A stretch of 64,000 nt of DNA from Roseiconus lacunae (lineage in GTDB: Bacteria; Planctomycetota; Planctomycetia; Pirellulales; Pirellulaceae): NCBI RefSeq assembly GCF_008312935.1, contig NZ_VSZO01000011.1, positions 1 to 64,000 of the forward strand, in the 5' to 3' direction. The position numbers and the translations under genes were made by a program. Under the pieces are notes generated by a model, which worked only from the letters and a program-made list of their open reading frames with translations, was not told the DNA's origin and ran no database searches. Positions within the stretch are counted from its first letter, which is position 1. Each line of letters begins with the position of its first letter. Shown here piece after piece: positions 8,615-16,945 of this stretch.

Positions 8615-9829
8615 AATGACGGACCGCAACAGTTCTAGCCGCATTGGTAGGGACGTATCGCACTGCTTCGTCAGTGGCAGTGTTACCGAGCCATCGGCTC
8701 GAAGTGTCGTTGCCGCCGAATGGATTCCGGGGCGACCTGACGGTAGGAAGCAACGCGCCAATTCCGGGCCGGGGTCAATCCCGCCGATTTGCAGTTTCAC
8801 CTGGGGCGGCTCATTCGCCAGGTGCTTGCGGTGCGGTGATCCGATCCGAATTTCGGGAGGCAGCTCAGTCAACGTGTCGACAAGCGACTGGTTGCGAGCC
8901 CACAGCATCACGGCAGCCAGGTTGCTGTGTGCAGTTAAATTCACCAGGACGGCTCGGCGAAGTCGACGTTCATCGATTGCGGTGTTGGATTCGGAAATGA
9001 ATTTGACGAGCAAGTCCGCCGCTGCTATTGCTTCGCCCTCGGCAAAAGGTGCATCGGTCAAGATGACTGCAAGCGAATTGCTTTGCAAAATTGTTTCCTG
9101 TTCAGCCGATGTCAAACCAGCGTCGTGATCGATTCTGAGATCACGATTGCGGCGATTCTCGATCAGTCCCGCGATCATTGAGGCGGATACGGACGCCGAT
9201 TGAATCAGCTGACCAGCGGGCCGTTCCAGTTGCCGAGGCAGTCGTGTCCAGCGCGACTCGCATTCCCCGATCAGCCATATCGTTTCGGCGTGCGTGCGAA
9301 TGTCTCCCAAGGTTGCCGTGACGACTCCGTCACGCGAGATTGTTCGTGCGGCCGCGTGGAGTTCATCGAGAGGGCCGTCAGCGGCGAAACGCACCAAACC
9401 GCGTTCATGCCAACTTACAAGTTCTTTTGATTCTTCGATCGTTTCTTGGTCAAACGCGACTACGGGGGCCGCCGATAGTTTGAGCGTCTGTCGAAGTGAA
9501 GATAAGTCGAGTTCCGAGAAATCAAACGCCGACGTATCGATCCGAGGCGGCATCGGGTTTCGCGCCGCTTCAAGCTCGGTGGCGGCCACGGGGCACTGGA
9601 GTTGTGGAGATTCGTTTGAAGTTGTGGACGAGGTCTGCACCGGCCATTGCAGATCATCGCAGCACAGTGGGCAGAACGGACAAACGAAGGTGGACGCCAC
9701 GAAAATTGGCCTTACGGGCTGAAGTTGTTGCCGGGGAGATTGCAAATCCGTATCACGGTCAAGCTTTGGTGGTTGATCCAGATTGATTGCGGATCCAGCT
9801 GCGGTGCGTTCGTCGAGGTTAAGGTGCAA
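8603..9829 (-). CDS. Formylmethanofuran dehydrogenase subunit B homologue (FhcB-like)
   Basis: 408 residues. The N-terminal CPFCPLCCDDL motif near residue 50 matches the Cys-x-x-Cys...Cys-Asp-Asp start of FwdB/FhcB. The C-terminal part (IDPGPELARCFLPSGRPGIH, then RADGSVTLPL) matches the end of that family, where a Gly-Ile-His/Glu and an Arg-Ala/Met-Asp-Gly occur. In the bacterial Fhc complex (formyltransferase/hydrolase), subunit B belongs to the tetrahydromethanopterin pathway that oxidises formaldehyde-level C1 units to formate. Such genes are known in planctomycetes. The other fhc genes are not in the window. The neighbour gnd is on the same strand, 135 bp upstream. Confidence 0.78.
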   Translation of the reverse strand: MHLNLDERTAAGSAINLDQPPKLDRDTDLQSPRQQLQPVRPIFVASTFVCPFCPLCCDDLQWPVQTSSTTSNESPQLQCPVAATELEAARNPMPPRIDTSAFDFSELDLSSLRQTLKLSAAPVVAFDQETIEESKELVSWHERGLVRFAADGPLDELHAAARTISRDGVVTATLGDIRTHAETIWLIGECESRWTRLPRQLERPAGQLIQSASVSASMIAGLIENRRNRDLRIDHDAGLTSAEQETILQSNSLAVILTDAPFAEGEAIAAADLLVKFISESNTAIDERRLRRAVLVNLTAHSNLAAVMLWARNQSLVDTLTELPPEIRIGSPHRKHLANEPPQVKLQIGGIDPGPELARCFLPSGRPGIHSAATTLRADGSVTLPLTKQCDTSLPMRLELLRSVIGGC

Positions 9830-9833
9830 TCAA

Positions 9834-9885
9834 CGTAGCCAACGCCATACGAATGATAACCGTGGCTAACGCCGTAGGGCCGATG
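9834..9885 (+). repeat. Dispersed intergenic repeat, two tandem copies
   Basis: Two diverged copies (9834-9857 and 9859-9885) of the CCGTGGCTAACGCC-type dispersed repeat lie head to tail between gnd and the FhcB-like gene. Confidence 0.55.
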
Positions 9886-9915
9886 AGGCACAGGCTTTCC
9901 GGCGTCGGCGCTGGT

Positions 9916-9941
9916 CCACCTTCCCGCGTGCGGGAAGGTGG
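9916..9941. repeat. Perfect 12-bp inverted repeat with 2-nt loop
   Basis: Arms CCACCTTCCCGC (9916-9927) and its exact complement (9930-9941). It lies 24 bp past the gnd stop on the minus strand and has no T-run, so it could be a 3'-end stabilising hairpin or a protein-binding palindrome rather than an intrinsic terminator. Confidence 0.7.
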
Positions 9942-9964
9942 GGGAAGCAACATCGAAAGTTGCA

Positions 9965-11443
9965 CTAGGCTTTGGGGGCCTTGCGAAGGTCCAGCCATTC
10001 GGTGTGGAAGGTGCCTTCTTTGTCAGTCCGCTGATAAGTGTGGGCACCGAAGTAATCGCGTTGGGCTTGCAGCAAATTGGCGGGCAAGCGTGCCATCCGA
10101 TAACCGTCGTAGTAGCACAACGCGGTGCTGAACGCCGGAACGGGGATTCCCATGACCGATGCCAACGCCACGACTTTGCGCCATTTCTCCTGGCAGTTTT
10201 CCACGGCGTCCTCGAAGTACTTGTTGAGCAACAAGTTTTCCAAGTTCGGATCTTCGTCAAATGCTTCTTTGATCCGATCGAGGAACTGGGCGCGGATGAT
10301 GCAGCCACCACGCCACAGCAATGCGGCCGCACCGTAGTCAAGTCCCCAACCGTGTTCGGCTGATGCGGCTTGTAGCTGCACGAAACCTTGAGCGTAGGAA
10401 ACGATTTTCGAAGCATAGAGTGCCTGACGAACCGCTTCAACGAGTTCAGCTTTGTTGCCGGCGAGCGACTTGGCGATCGCTTGCAGTTCGGGGTTGGAGG
10501 CAGCAGCGGGGCCGTTGAGTTTCTCACTGGCGCGAACACGGGCTTCCTTTTGAGCCGACAAACCGCGGGCGAAGACGGCGGTGGTGACCAGGGTGCTCGG
10601 GACACCCAAGTCGAGTGCCAGTTGGCTCATCCATTTCCCGGTGCCCTTCGCGCCGGCGACGTCAAGAATTTTGTCGACCAGGAATCCGTCGCCGCCTTGA
10701 TCGTCCTTGACGCTGAAGATGTCACGGGTGATCTCGATCAGGTAGCTCTGCAGTTCACCGTCGTTCCACTGCTCGAACACGTCGTACAGTTCTTCGTTGC
10801 TCAGGCCGCCAAGTTCGCTCAGCAGTTGGTAGGCTTCGCAGATCAACTGCATATCACCGTATTCGATGCCGTTGTGAACCATTTTGACGTAGTTACCGGC
10901 ACCACCACTACCCAGCCATTCGCAGCAGGGGATGTCGTCATTGGGACCAACCTTTGCGGCGATCGATTGGAACATTTCTTTGATATGCGGCCATGCGTCG
11001 GCGCTTCCGCCGGGCATCAAGCTGGGGCCTTTGAGGGCGCCTTCTTCGCCACCACTGACACCGCAGCCGACATACAGCAGGCCGGCTTCTTCGACCTGTT
11101 TGACGCGACGTTCGGTGTGTTCGAAGTATTCATTGCCGCCATCGATGATGATGTCGCCGGGTTCACAATGGGGCAACAACTGCTCGATGATCGCGTCGAC
11201 GGCGGGGCCGGCTTTGACCAGCATCATTAGTTTCCGTGGCCGTTTGACGGATTTGACGAACTCTTCGATCGAGTGGGTTCCGACAAAGTTCTTGCCTGCC
11301 GCGCGACCGTTGATCAAATCATCCACCTTGCTGGTGGTTCGGTTGTACACAGCGACCTTATAACCGCGACTTTCGACGTTCAGGGCCAGGTTCTCGCCCA
11401 TGACCGCCAAGCCAATCAATCCAAAATCGCAATCGCCGCTCAT
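9965..11443 (-). CDS. gnd: 6-phosphogluconate dehydrogenase, decarboxylating
   Basis: 492 residues, NADP(H)-type long form. It converts 6-phosphogluconate to ribulose-5-phosphate plus CO2 in the oxidative pentose-phosphate pathway. Seen: the Rossmann start FGLIGLAVMGENLALNVESR, the cofactor-selecting NRTTSKVDDL, GVSGGEEGALKGPSLMPGG, the catalytic KMVHNGIEYGDMQLICEAY segment (Lys, Asn, Glu), and the C-terminal SALCYYDGYR. The start at 11443 is chosen because the family begins about ten residues before GLIGLAVMG; the in-frame extension to 11491 is not conserved. Its product would feed the nearby PRPP synthetase via ribose-5-phosphate, though the genes are not co-transcribed. Confidence 0.96.
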   Translation of the reverse strand: MSGDCDFGLIGLAVMGENLALNVESRGYKVAVYNRTTSKVDDLINGRAAGKNFVGTHSIEEFVKSVKRPRKLMMLVKAGPAVDAIIEQLLPHCEPGDIIIDGGNEYFEHTERRVKQVEEAGLLYVGCGVSGGEEGALKGPSLMPGGSADAWPHIKEMFQSIAAKVGPNDDIPCCEWLGSGGAGNYVKMVHNGIEYGDMQLICEAYQLLSELGGLSNEELYDVFEQWNDGELQSYLIEITRDIFSVKDDQGGDGFLVDKILDVAGAKGTGKWMSQLALDLGVPSTLVTTAVFARGLSAQKEARVRASEKLNGPAAASNPELQAIAKSLAGNKAELVEAVRQALYASKIVSYAQGFVQLQAASAEHGWGLDYGAAALLWRGGCIIRAQFLDRIKEAFDEDPNLENLLLNKYFEDAVENCQEKWRKVVALASVMGIPVPAFSTALCYYDGYRMARLPANLLQAQRDYFGAHTYQRTDKEGTFHTEWLDLRKAPKA

Positions 11444-11842
11444 CTTTGTGCTCTTCAGGCAAATAGGTGTGAAGTTATCTGTTGGCTGCAAATTCTACGG
11501 CGTGCCAGAAAAACCGAAAGCCGGGGGCGCGAACACTAACGGGGAGCTAAAATAAATGGAGAGGCGGTACAGGTTTTGCATCAACGCGAAAACGCCAAAA
11601 TGCCAAACCGAGCCCGGCCCGGTGGAAATCGTCTGATTTCCGCCGGTCACTGTCCGCCGAACGCCCCACGCTGGCTGAAACGCCGTTCTCGTCCGATTTT
11701 TCGCTCGCAATTGCACGCATTCTTGGCTGATTTCGGCTTGTTTCTTGCCCAGCGGCTGCTGACTAATTACTGTCACAGAACTGTATCTTCTCTTTCCCAC
11801 GCTCCGAATCTTCTGGTCGCGACCTTGAAATTGGTTTTCCCG
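11444..11842. other. Divergent intergenic region (gnd / DUF1598)
   Basis: 399 bp between divergent genes. The plus-strand reading frame extends upstream from 11843 to 11576 without stops, but that part lacks signal-peptide or domain character. It is treated as leader sequence. Confidence 0.4.
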
Positions 11843-13237
11843 ATGAATCGTCCTCTCCGCGCCATTCCCGTCGTCCTGGCTGTTTTACTGTTCTCGGTCC
11901 CCTCTGCCGTGTTCGGGCAGGACAATGGTGGCGGCACAGGCGGCGACACCATTAACTTTGGCCAGCCCATCGCGGGTGTCGATGTCGACGCTGCGGGGGT
12001 GTTAAAGGTTCGTACATTTGATCCCCGCGTCGCGCGGCAACGCCTGATGGCCGCCCGCCAGATGCGTGACAACGATCTGATGCGTTCGAGTGAACTGCGA
12101 AAAGTCTCGCTACAGCGACTCGAAAAAGCGGTTCAGGAACAGCTGGCGAACAAAGGCGAATTGAGCGACGACATAAAAGGCTTGGCCGGACTGACCAGCG
12201 TTCAATACGTGTTCTACTACCCAGAAACACAAGACATCGTGCTCGCCGGACCTGCCGAAGGTTTCGTCGCTGATCCCACCGACCGGCTGGTAGGAATCGA
12301 AACTGGCAAGCCCACCGTGCTGCTCGAAGACGTCGTGACCGCACTGCGGGCCTTTTCCCCCCACGGTCAGCCAACCGGTGTCATCAGCGTTTCGATCGAT
12401 CCAACCGCCGAAGGCCTACAGCGTATGCAGCAATTTTTGGCCTCGGTTCGTGGTCGTGTGCGTCCCGGCGACGCTCAGCAACTCGCCCATGGGCTGAAGA
12501 ACAACCTCGGACTGCAAACCGTTTCGATTCGCGGTATTCCTAATGACACCCACTTTGCCCGCGTTCTCGTTGAAGCCGATTACCGAATGAAATTGATCGG
12601 GATCGGACTGGAACAATTGCCCGTGCCGGTGAAGAGCTACGTCGAGCGTGCTAATCCGGCCGCAGTCGCTGCGAACGCGATGGAACGTTGGTATTTTCAG
12701 CCGACCTACGACGGGATTTCGGTCAGCGAAGACGGTCTGGCGATGAAAATCAACGAACGTGGCGTTCAGCTAGTCGGCGAGAACGAACGAGTCGCAGGTG
12801 GCAACCGAACGATTACCAAACGAGTCAACAAGGCCAGCCAAGCGTTCTGCCAAGACTTCACCGAGAAATTTCCCCTGATCGCAGATCGTGTCCGGATCTA
12901 CGCCGAACTTCGGCAGTTAATGGACGTTTCGATCGCCGCCGCTTACATCCAGGAGCAAGACTTTTATGGTCAGGCAAATTGGGGGATGCAAGTTTTGGGC
13001 AGTGAAAACAGCGTCGCAGTTCAGACCTACACCGCGCCTGAGCAAGTCGAAACGGCCGTCAACGCAATCTGGCGTGGTAGCACGCTGATGACTCCTCTCG
13101 GCGGTGGCGTTCAAATGCAACCGCGCAAAGCGTTGACCAGTAAGAATTTGGTCGTCGATCGCGACGGAAAAAACAACGCAGTTAAGCAATCGGCTGGCCC
13201 TGCTAATCTGGACGATGGTCAGTGGTGGTGGGACTGA
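11843..13237 (+). CDS. DUF1598 domain-containing exported protein, copy 1
   Basis: 464 residues starting at the ATG of MNRPLRAIPVVLAVLLFSV, a signal peptide ending near VFGQ. The mature protein carries the DUF1598 region common in planctomycetes and of unknown function. Shared landmarks with the paralogue at 14290-16116 are LAGLTSVQYVF, the IDPTAEGLQ motif, a VEADYRMKLIGIGLEQLPVP segment and a Trp-Trp-Trp-Asp C-terminus. It is presumably periplasmic or secreted. A terminator follows at 13263-13305. The longer frame beginning at 11576 would bury the signal peptide internally and is not favoured. Confidence 0.88.
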   Translation: MNRPLRAIPVVLAVLLFSVPSAVFGQDNGGGTGGDTINFGQPIAGVDVDAAGVLKVRTFDPRVARQRLMAARQMRDNDLMRSSELRKVSLQRLEKAVQEQLANKGELSDDIKGLAGLTSVQYVFYYPETQDIVLAGPAEGFVADPTDRLVGIETGKPTVLLEDVVTALRAFSPHGQPTGVISVSIDPTAEGLQRMQQFLASVRGRVRPGDAQQLAHGLKNNLGLQTVSIRGIPNDTHFARVLVEADYRMKLIGIGLEQLPVPVKSYVERANPAAVAANAMERWYFQPTYDGISVSEDGLAMKINERGVQLVGENERVAGGNRTITKRVNKASQAFCQDFTEKFPLIADRVRIYAELRQLMDVSIAAAYIQEQDFYGQANWGMQVLGSENSVAVQTYTAPEQVETAVNAIWRGSTLMTPLGGGVQMQPRKALTSKNLVVDRDGKNNAVKQSAGPANLDDGQWWWD

Positions 13238-13262
13238 TTCGCTTTTCAGCCATCTGAACCCT

Positions 13263-13305
13263 AAACTGGTCAGTGAAGGTTTCTCCTTTGCTGGCCAGTT
13301 TTTTT
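13263..13305 (+). terminator. Intrinsic terminator after DUF1598 copy 1
   Basis: An 11-bp stem with one G-T pair (AAACTGGTCAG at 13263-13273, CTGGCCAGTTT at 13291-13301) runs into a T-run at 13299-13305. It ends exactly where the next gene's ATG (13306) begins, so the bpt gene would need a promoter overlapping this element or a later start. Confidence 0.8.
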
Positions 13306-14133
13306 ATGGATCGAGAGCACACGCCCATCACTCCGCCTTCGGCAGCGGCCGACGACTCGCAGGTTCCCGCTTGCCCGACAGTGGAATCGTCCGGATCGAT
13401 CGATGTGAAAACGCCATCTGCTTCGGCAAACACCCCGATGGTGGTGATATACAACCAAACACAAAGTTGCCCCTACTTGGATGGGCAAGTCGCTCGCATG
13501 CCGTTGGAGCATCCCGTCATGCGACTTGAACCGGCGGGGTTGGACGATCTGCTTGTCAACGGATACCGCCGCACCGGGCCTTTTTTCTACCGGACACAGT
13601 GTCCGAGTTGCCGCGAGTGCATTCCGGTGCGTGTCGACGTAAACCAGTTTCGATTTTCATCTTCGATGCGGCGGATCATCAATCGCTGTGACCGTGAGTT
13701 ACGTGTCGTTTGGGGAACCGCCAAGGCTGACCCCATTCGATTGGATCTGTTTAACCGCCATCGTTCAAAGCGAGAATTGACTCAGAACGGGCCGAGCAGC
13801 CTGGCTGACTACCACGAATTCTTAGTGGCGACGAGTGTCAATACCGCAGAGATCGCGTTGTACCGGCAGGAGAAGCTGATCGGGGTGGCGATCACCGACG
13901 TCGCGGCGAACTCACTCAATGCTGTTTACACGCACTTCGACCCCGATTTCGCGAAGTACTCCATCGGAACCCTGGCGATTCTGTTGCAGTTTAAGAAGGC
14001 TCTCGAAACCAACCGCCGGTATGTCTATTTGGGGTTATACGTGGCCGATAACTCGCACTTAAACTACAAACGCCGGTTCCAGCCTCAACAGTGGCGGGTC
14101 GATGGTCAGTGGGTCACGATTGCGGCAAAATAA
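13306..14133 (+). CDS. bpt: Bacterial Ate1/Bpt-type aminoacyl-tRNA--protein transferase
   Basis: 275 residues from the ATG at 13306, or 231 from the ATG at 13438. It belongs to the leucyl/arginyl-tRNA-protein transferase family that tags N-terminal Asp/Glu for ClpS/ClpAP degradation. Seen: N-terminal SCPYLDGQVARMP, the cysteine cluster QCPSCRECIPVRV, RNRC-like INRCDRELRVVW, and the C-terminal GNAT-like YVYLGLYVADNSHLNYKRRF. The first 44 residues (Pro/Ser/Ala/Thr-rich) have no family counterpart and begin directly on the terminator T-run, so the start at 13438, which opens just before NQTQSCPYLDG, is a serious alternative. Codon use resembles its neighbours. It acts in the cytoplasm. Confidence 0.88.
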   Translation: MDREHTPITPPSAAADDSQVPACPTVESSGSIDVKTPSASANTPMVVIYNQTQSCPYLDGQVARMPLEHPVMRLEPAGLDDLLVNGYRRTGPFFYRTQCPSCRECIPVRVDVNQFRFSSSMRRIINRCDRELRVVWGTAKADPIRLDLFNRHRSKRELTQNGPSSLADYHEFLVATSVNTAEIALYRQEKLIGVAITDVAANSLNAVYTHFDPDFAKYSIGTLAILLQFKKALETNRRYVYLGLYVADNSHLNYKRRFQPQQWRVDGQWVTIAAK

Positions 14134-14289
14134 TACAGGTCGTGTTGTATCAAATTGCAACGTTGGCAATTGATTCGGGCGCCCACTCGAAAAAAATCCT
14201 TTGGCACAGAAATTTCACGTCAGTCCGATTCATCCCTCAAGTGATCGGCCAACCGGCTTGTTCAAATCCCCCTGCGATTGGAGCTTTCG

Positions 14290-16116
14290 ATGATGCGTTT
14301 TGCTCGCTGGCGTATAACACGTAGCGTTTGCTCGCTGATGATCGGCATTGGCGTAGGGGCTTGTGGCATTGTTGTCAGTGCAGATCCACCGGACCCAGAG
14401 CGTGCCATCGCATCGGGCGAGTTTGCGATCGCTAAAATGTTAGTGTCGGGAGCATCTGCCAAATCGGGCTCTGGTTCACAAGTCAACGCGATTAACGGGG
14501 CCGAGCGGCGTGACCGCTGGTTGGGGCAGGTTGCTCAGTCACAGCACCGACTCGGGGACGCCGAGGGGGCCTTGGCGACGCTTTCCCAGATCGATTCCCC
14601 TCAAGTGCGGCGGAGTGTCGCCAGCGAAGGGAACGTGTTTTTGGGCGAAAGTGGGCCGAAGTTTGGTGGGGGCCCAGGCAACCCGAACAGTGCCGCCGGC
14701 GGTGGGGCGTTCGCAGATTTCGATAGCCTGATGCAACTGATTCAAACAACTGTCGTTCCCGACACGTGGGAAGCACTTGGCGGAAACAGCACGATGGCTC
14801 CGTATCCTCAAGGGATCTATGTCGATCCGCGAGGCACCGTCTCGGTCGTCACTCGATCGCAAGCGGGCGCAGACTTCGGGAGGAATCGCGGTGACGGTGA
14901 CCACGGCGAACTGGCGAATCTCAAGAGTCGGCTCAGTCAATCGCCACGTCATGTGACCGCCGACTGGCGATCGCCCTCGACGATGAGATGTGTTTCGTTG
15001 CGACGGCTGCGCGACACCATTTCACGACGCCGACTACTCGGTCAGGAACTTGGTGAAGTCGTTCTGCATCTGGCCGGATTGTCGCGAGCAGAGTACGTCG
15101 TTCTTACCGAAGATGACATCATCGTCGCGTCTAGGGTCGGTGGCATCGATGACGTGGGCGGATGGTTGGTCGATCGTCAAACAGGGATGGTCACCATGCG
15201 GTCCGATTTTTTGGCTCGTTGTCTGAAATCGACGTTGTCCGATTTGCCGTTCGGTTGCACCATCGATCCGACCGCCGAGGGGCTGCAGGCGGCAATGCGA
15301 ATGGCCGATGAGATTCAGGGGGGCCTGCGTCCGATCGCAACCTCCGCCGATTCGATGGCCTCGGCACTCGGCATGCAACGTGTCGAGGTCTTCGGTGCTC
15401 CCGGAAACAACGCGGCCGCATTGCTGATGGTCGAAGCCGACCGACACATGAAGCAGCTAGCCCTGGGAAAGCATCCGATGCCCGAGGGCGCGATGAATTA
15501 CTTGGATGCCGTCGATCGCTTGATCGCTGATGGCCCCCCAAAAGATTTGCTGTTGCGGTTATGGTTCACCGCCGATCCGATGCGGGTTCGATGCGATCAT
15601 GATCGGCAGGTCTTCGAACTTTCCGGAACTCCGATCAAGTTAAGTCGCGAAAACCAACAAGCATTGGCGACGGGACAACGCGGTGACGTGATCGCCGATC
15701 CGCGAAGTCAGTTGTTCGTCGAAGACTTTAACCGCAACTGGACTCGACTTCGTGATCAGTATCAACTGTATGGCGCACTGGAGTCGCTTTATCATGCCGC
15801 CGCGGTTTCACAATTGATACGCCAATACGGAACGCTGCCGATTCACCGACACTTGGCTGAGAGCTTGGCGGCCGAAGACGAATCCGACGATTGGAATTTA
15901 CATCCTCCGCAAGAAGTCGCTTCGATCGCCACCCGTCATACTGTCCGGCATGGCAAGCAACGGCATCAGATTATCTTAGCTAGCGGTGGCGTCTTCGTTG
16001 AATCCAAGTCGCTGCTCGAAGCCGACGCGGTGACCTACGCGACGCTTGGCGATCAACACGACCATCTTGCATTGCCGCCGGTTCAAGACGATCGCTGGTG
16101 GTGGGACCTTCGCTGA
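14290..16116 (+). CDS. DUF1598 domain-containing protein, copy 2
   Basis: 608 residues. It opens with a hydrophobic leader (SLMIGIGVGACGIVVSA) that looks like a signal peptide. A non-conserved region of about 220 residues follows, including a glycine-rich stretch GGGPGNPNSAAGGGAFADF. The DUF1598 part starts near ISRRRLLGQ and contains LAGLSRAEYVVL, IDPTAEGLQAAMR, VEADRHMKQLALGKHPMP and a C-terminus ending DDRWWWDLR, parallel to copy 1. Function is unknown; an exported or envelope location is inferred from the leader. ATG 14290 and 14293 are adjacent; 14290 is taken. The upstream in-frame TTG at 14278 adds four residues only. Confidence 0.85.
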   Translation: MMRFARWRITRSVCSLMIGIGVGACGIVVSADPPDPERAIASGEFAIAKMLVSGASAKSGSGSQVNAINGAERRDRWLGQVAQSQHRLGDAEGALATLSQIDSPQVRRSVASEGNVFLGESGPKFGGGPGNPNSAAGGGAFADFDSLMQLIQTTVVPDTWEALGGNSTMAPYPQGIYVDPRGTVSVVTRSQAGADFGRNRGDGDHGELANLKSRLSQSPRHVTADWRSPSTMRCVSLRRLRDTISRRRLLGQELGEVVLHLAGLSRAEYVVLTEDDIIVASRVGGIDDVGGWLVDRQTGMVTMRSDFLARCLKSTLSDLPFGCTIDPTAEGLQAAMRMADEIQGGLRPIATSADSMASALGMQRVEVFGAPGNNAAALLMVEADRHMKQLALGKHPMPEGAMNYLDAVDRLIADGPPKDLLLRLWFTADPMRVRCDHDRQVFELSGTPIKLSRENQQALATGQRGDVIADPRSQLFVEDFNRNWTRLRDQYQLYGALESLYHAAAVSQLIRQYGTLPIHRHLAESLAAEDESDDWNLHPPQEVASIATRHTVRHGKQRHQIILASGGVFVESKSLLEADAVTYATLGDQHDHLALPPVQDDRWWWDLR

Positions 16117-16167
16117 TCATGCGTCAGAACGTTCAACGAACGTCCTTGATACAGAGACGCGCGGAAT

Positions 16168-16938
16168 TCAGGGCGATGGGGTAATCGTTGTGCCAAGGAT
16201 GTCGTCGAGTCGCCGACGGATGATTTTGGCCCACAATCGATAGCCATCTTCGTTCAGGTGAAGTTGGTCTTTGATGAACAGCTCTTTGCGAGGTGTCGCG
16301 TCGGATCGAAGGTAGTCGCCGGCGGTAGCGATGAAGTAAGTGTTGGGGGTCGTCAACGCAATTTCTCGCAATCGTTCGTTTACCTTGCGGATCTTATCCC
16401 ATGCTTTAAAGCGGCTGTGCGTTGGAGTGATTTCGATCAAAAAAAATGGCGTGTTGGGGCGGTGTTCGTGGGCCGTCGCAACGATTTGCCGAGCTAACGA
16501 TTCAATCAATTCTGGTGAGTGATCGTCCGGCTTTCCGGAGACCCCGTTACCGACGAACATCACGATCGCGCGATATTGGTGTGGCGTAATCAATCGCTCG
16601 GCAAACACGGCCATGTCGGTGAATTTGGCGCCGCCGTATCCTCTTCGAATGGTCTGATAGGGCGCCATGTCTTGTTCCATGGTCTTCCACAACCGAATGC
16701 TGCTGCTACCAATGAACAAAATCGCATCCTCTGACGGCTCGATTTGTTCGTTTAGTCCATCGAATGCGGCAATGTCCTTTTCCCATCGCTCGGTCGCTGC
16801 GGCTCGGTAGGGCCCGAGCAAGTCGTTAGCGTCCGATTCGATCGTATTCGATTCTTGTGCGGGGGCTGTCCCGGCGCCCATCGACGCGATCATCACAAGC
16901 AAGCAGCAACAGCGTAGCCAAGAGTTTCGAGAATCCAT
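16168..16938 (-). CDS. SGNH/GDSL-family hydrolase, exported
   Basis: 256 residues with a signal peptide (cysteine-rich LRCCCLLVMIASMGAG, cleaved near PAQ). The SGNH blocks are: I, ILFIGSSSIRLW with the nucleophile Ser; II, the Gly of RRGYGGAKFTD; III, VMFVGNGVSG, where Asn is kept; V, DQLHLNEDGY with Asp and His. It resembles secreted GDSL-like lipases/acyl or acetyl esterases of planctomycetes. The start at 16938 leaves only 7 bp after the RND pump stop, so it is probably the last gene of the efflux operon; a start at 17010 would overlap the pump gene and mask the signal peptide. The substrate is unknown. Confidence 0.85.
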   Translation of the reverse strand: MDSRNSWLRCCCLLVMIASMGAGTAPAQESNTIESDANDLLGPYRAAATERWEKDIAAFDGLNEQIEPSEDAILFIGSSSIRLWKTMEQDMAPYQTIRRGYGGAKFTDMAVFAERLITPHQYRAIVMFVGNGVSGKPDDHSPELIESLARQIVATAHEHRPNTPFFLIEITPTHSRFKAWDKIRKVNERLREIALTTPNTYFIATAGDYLRSDATPRKELFIKDQLHLNEDGYRLWAKIIRRRLDDILGTTITPSP

Positions 16939-16945
16939 GATTCGT

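Noticed and set aside
10388-11230. 280-codon open frame on the plus strand
   Set aside because: Antisense shadow of gnd.
13273-13305. GTG start for the Bpt protein
   Set aside because: It would place the first eleven codons inside the terminator hairpin and T-run.
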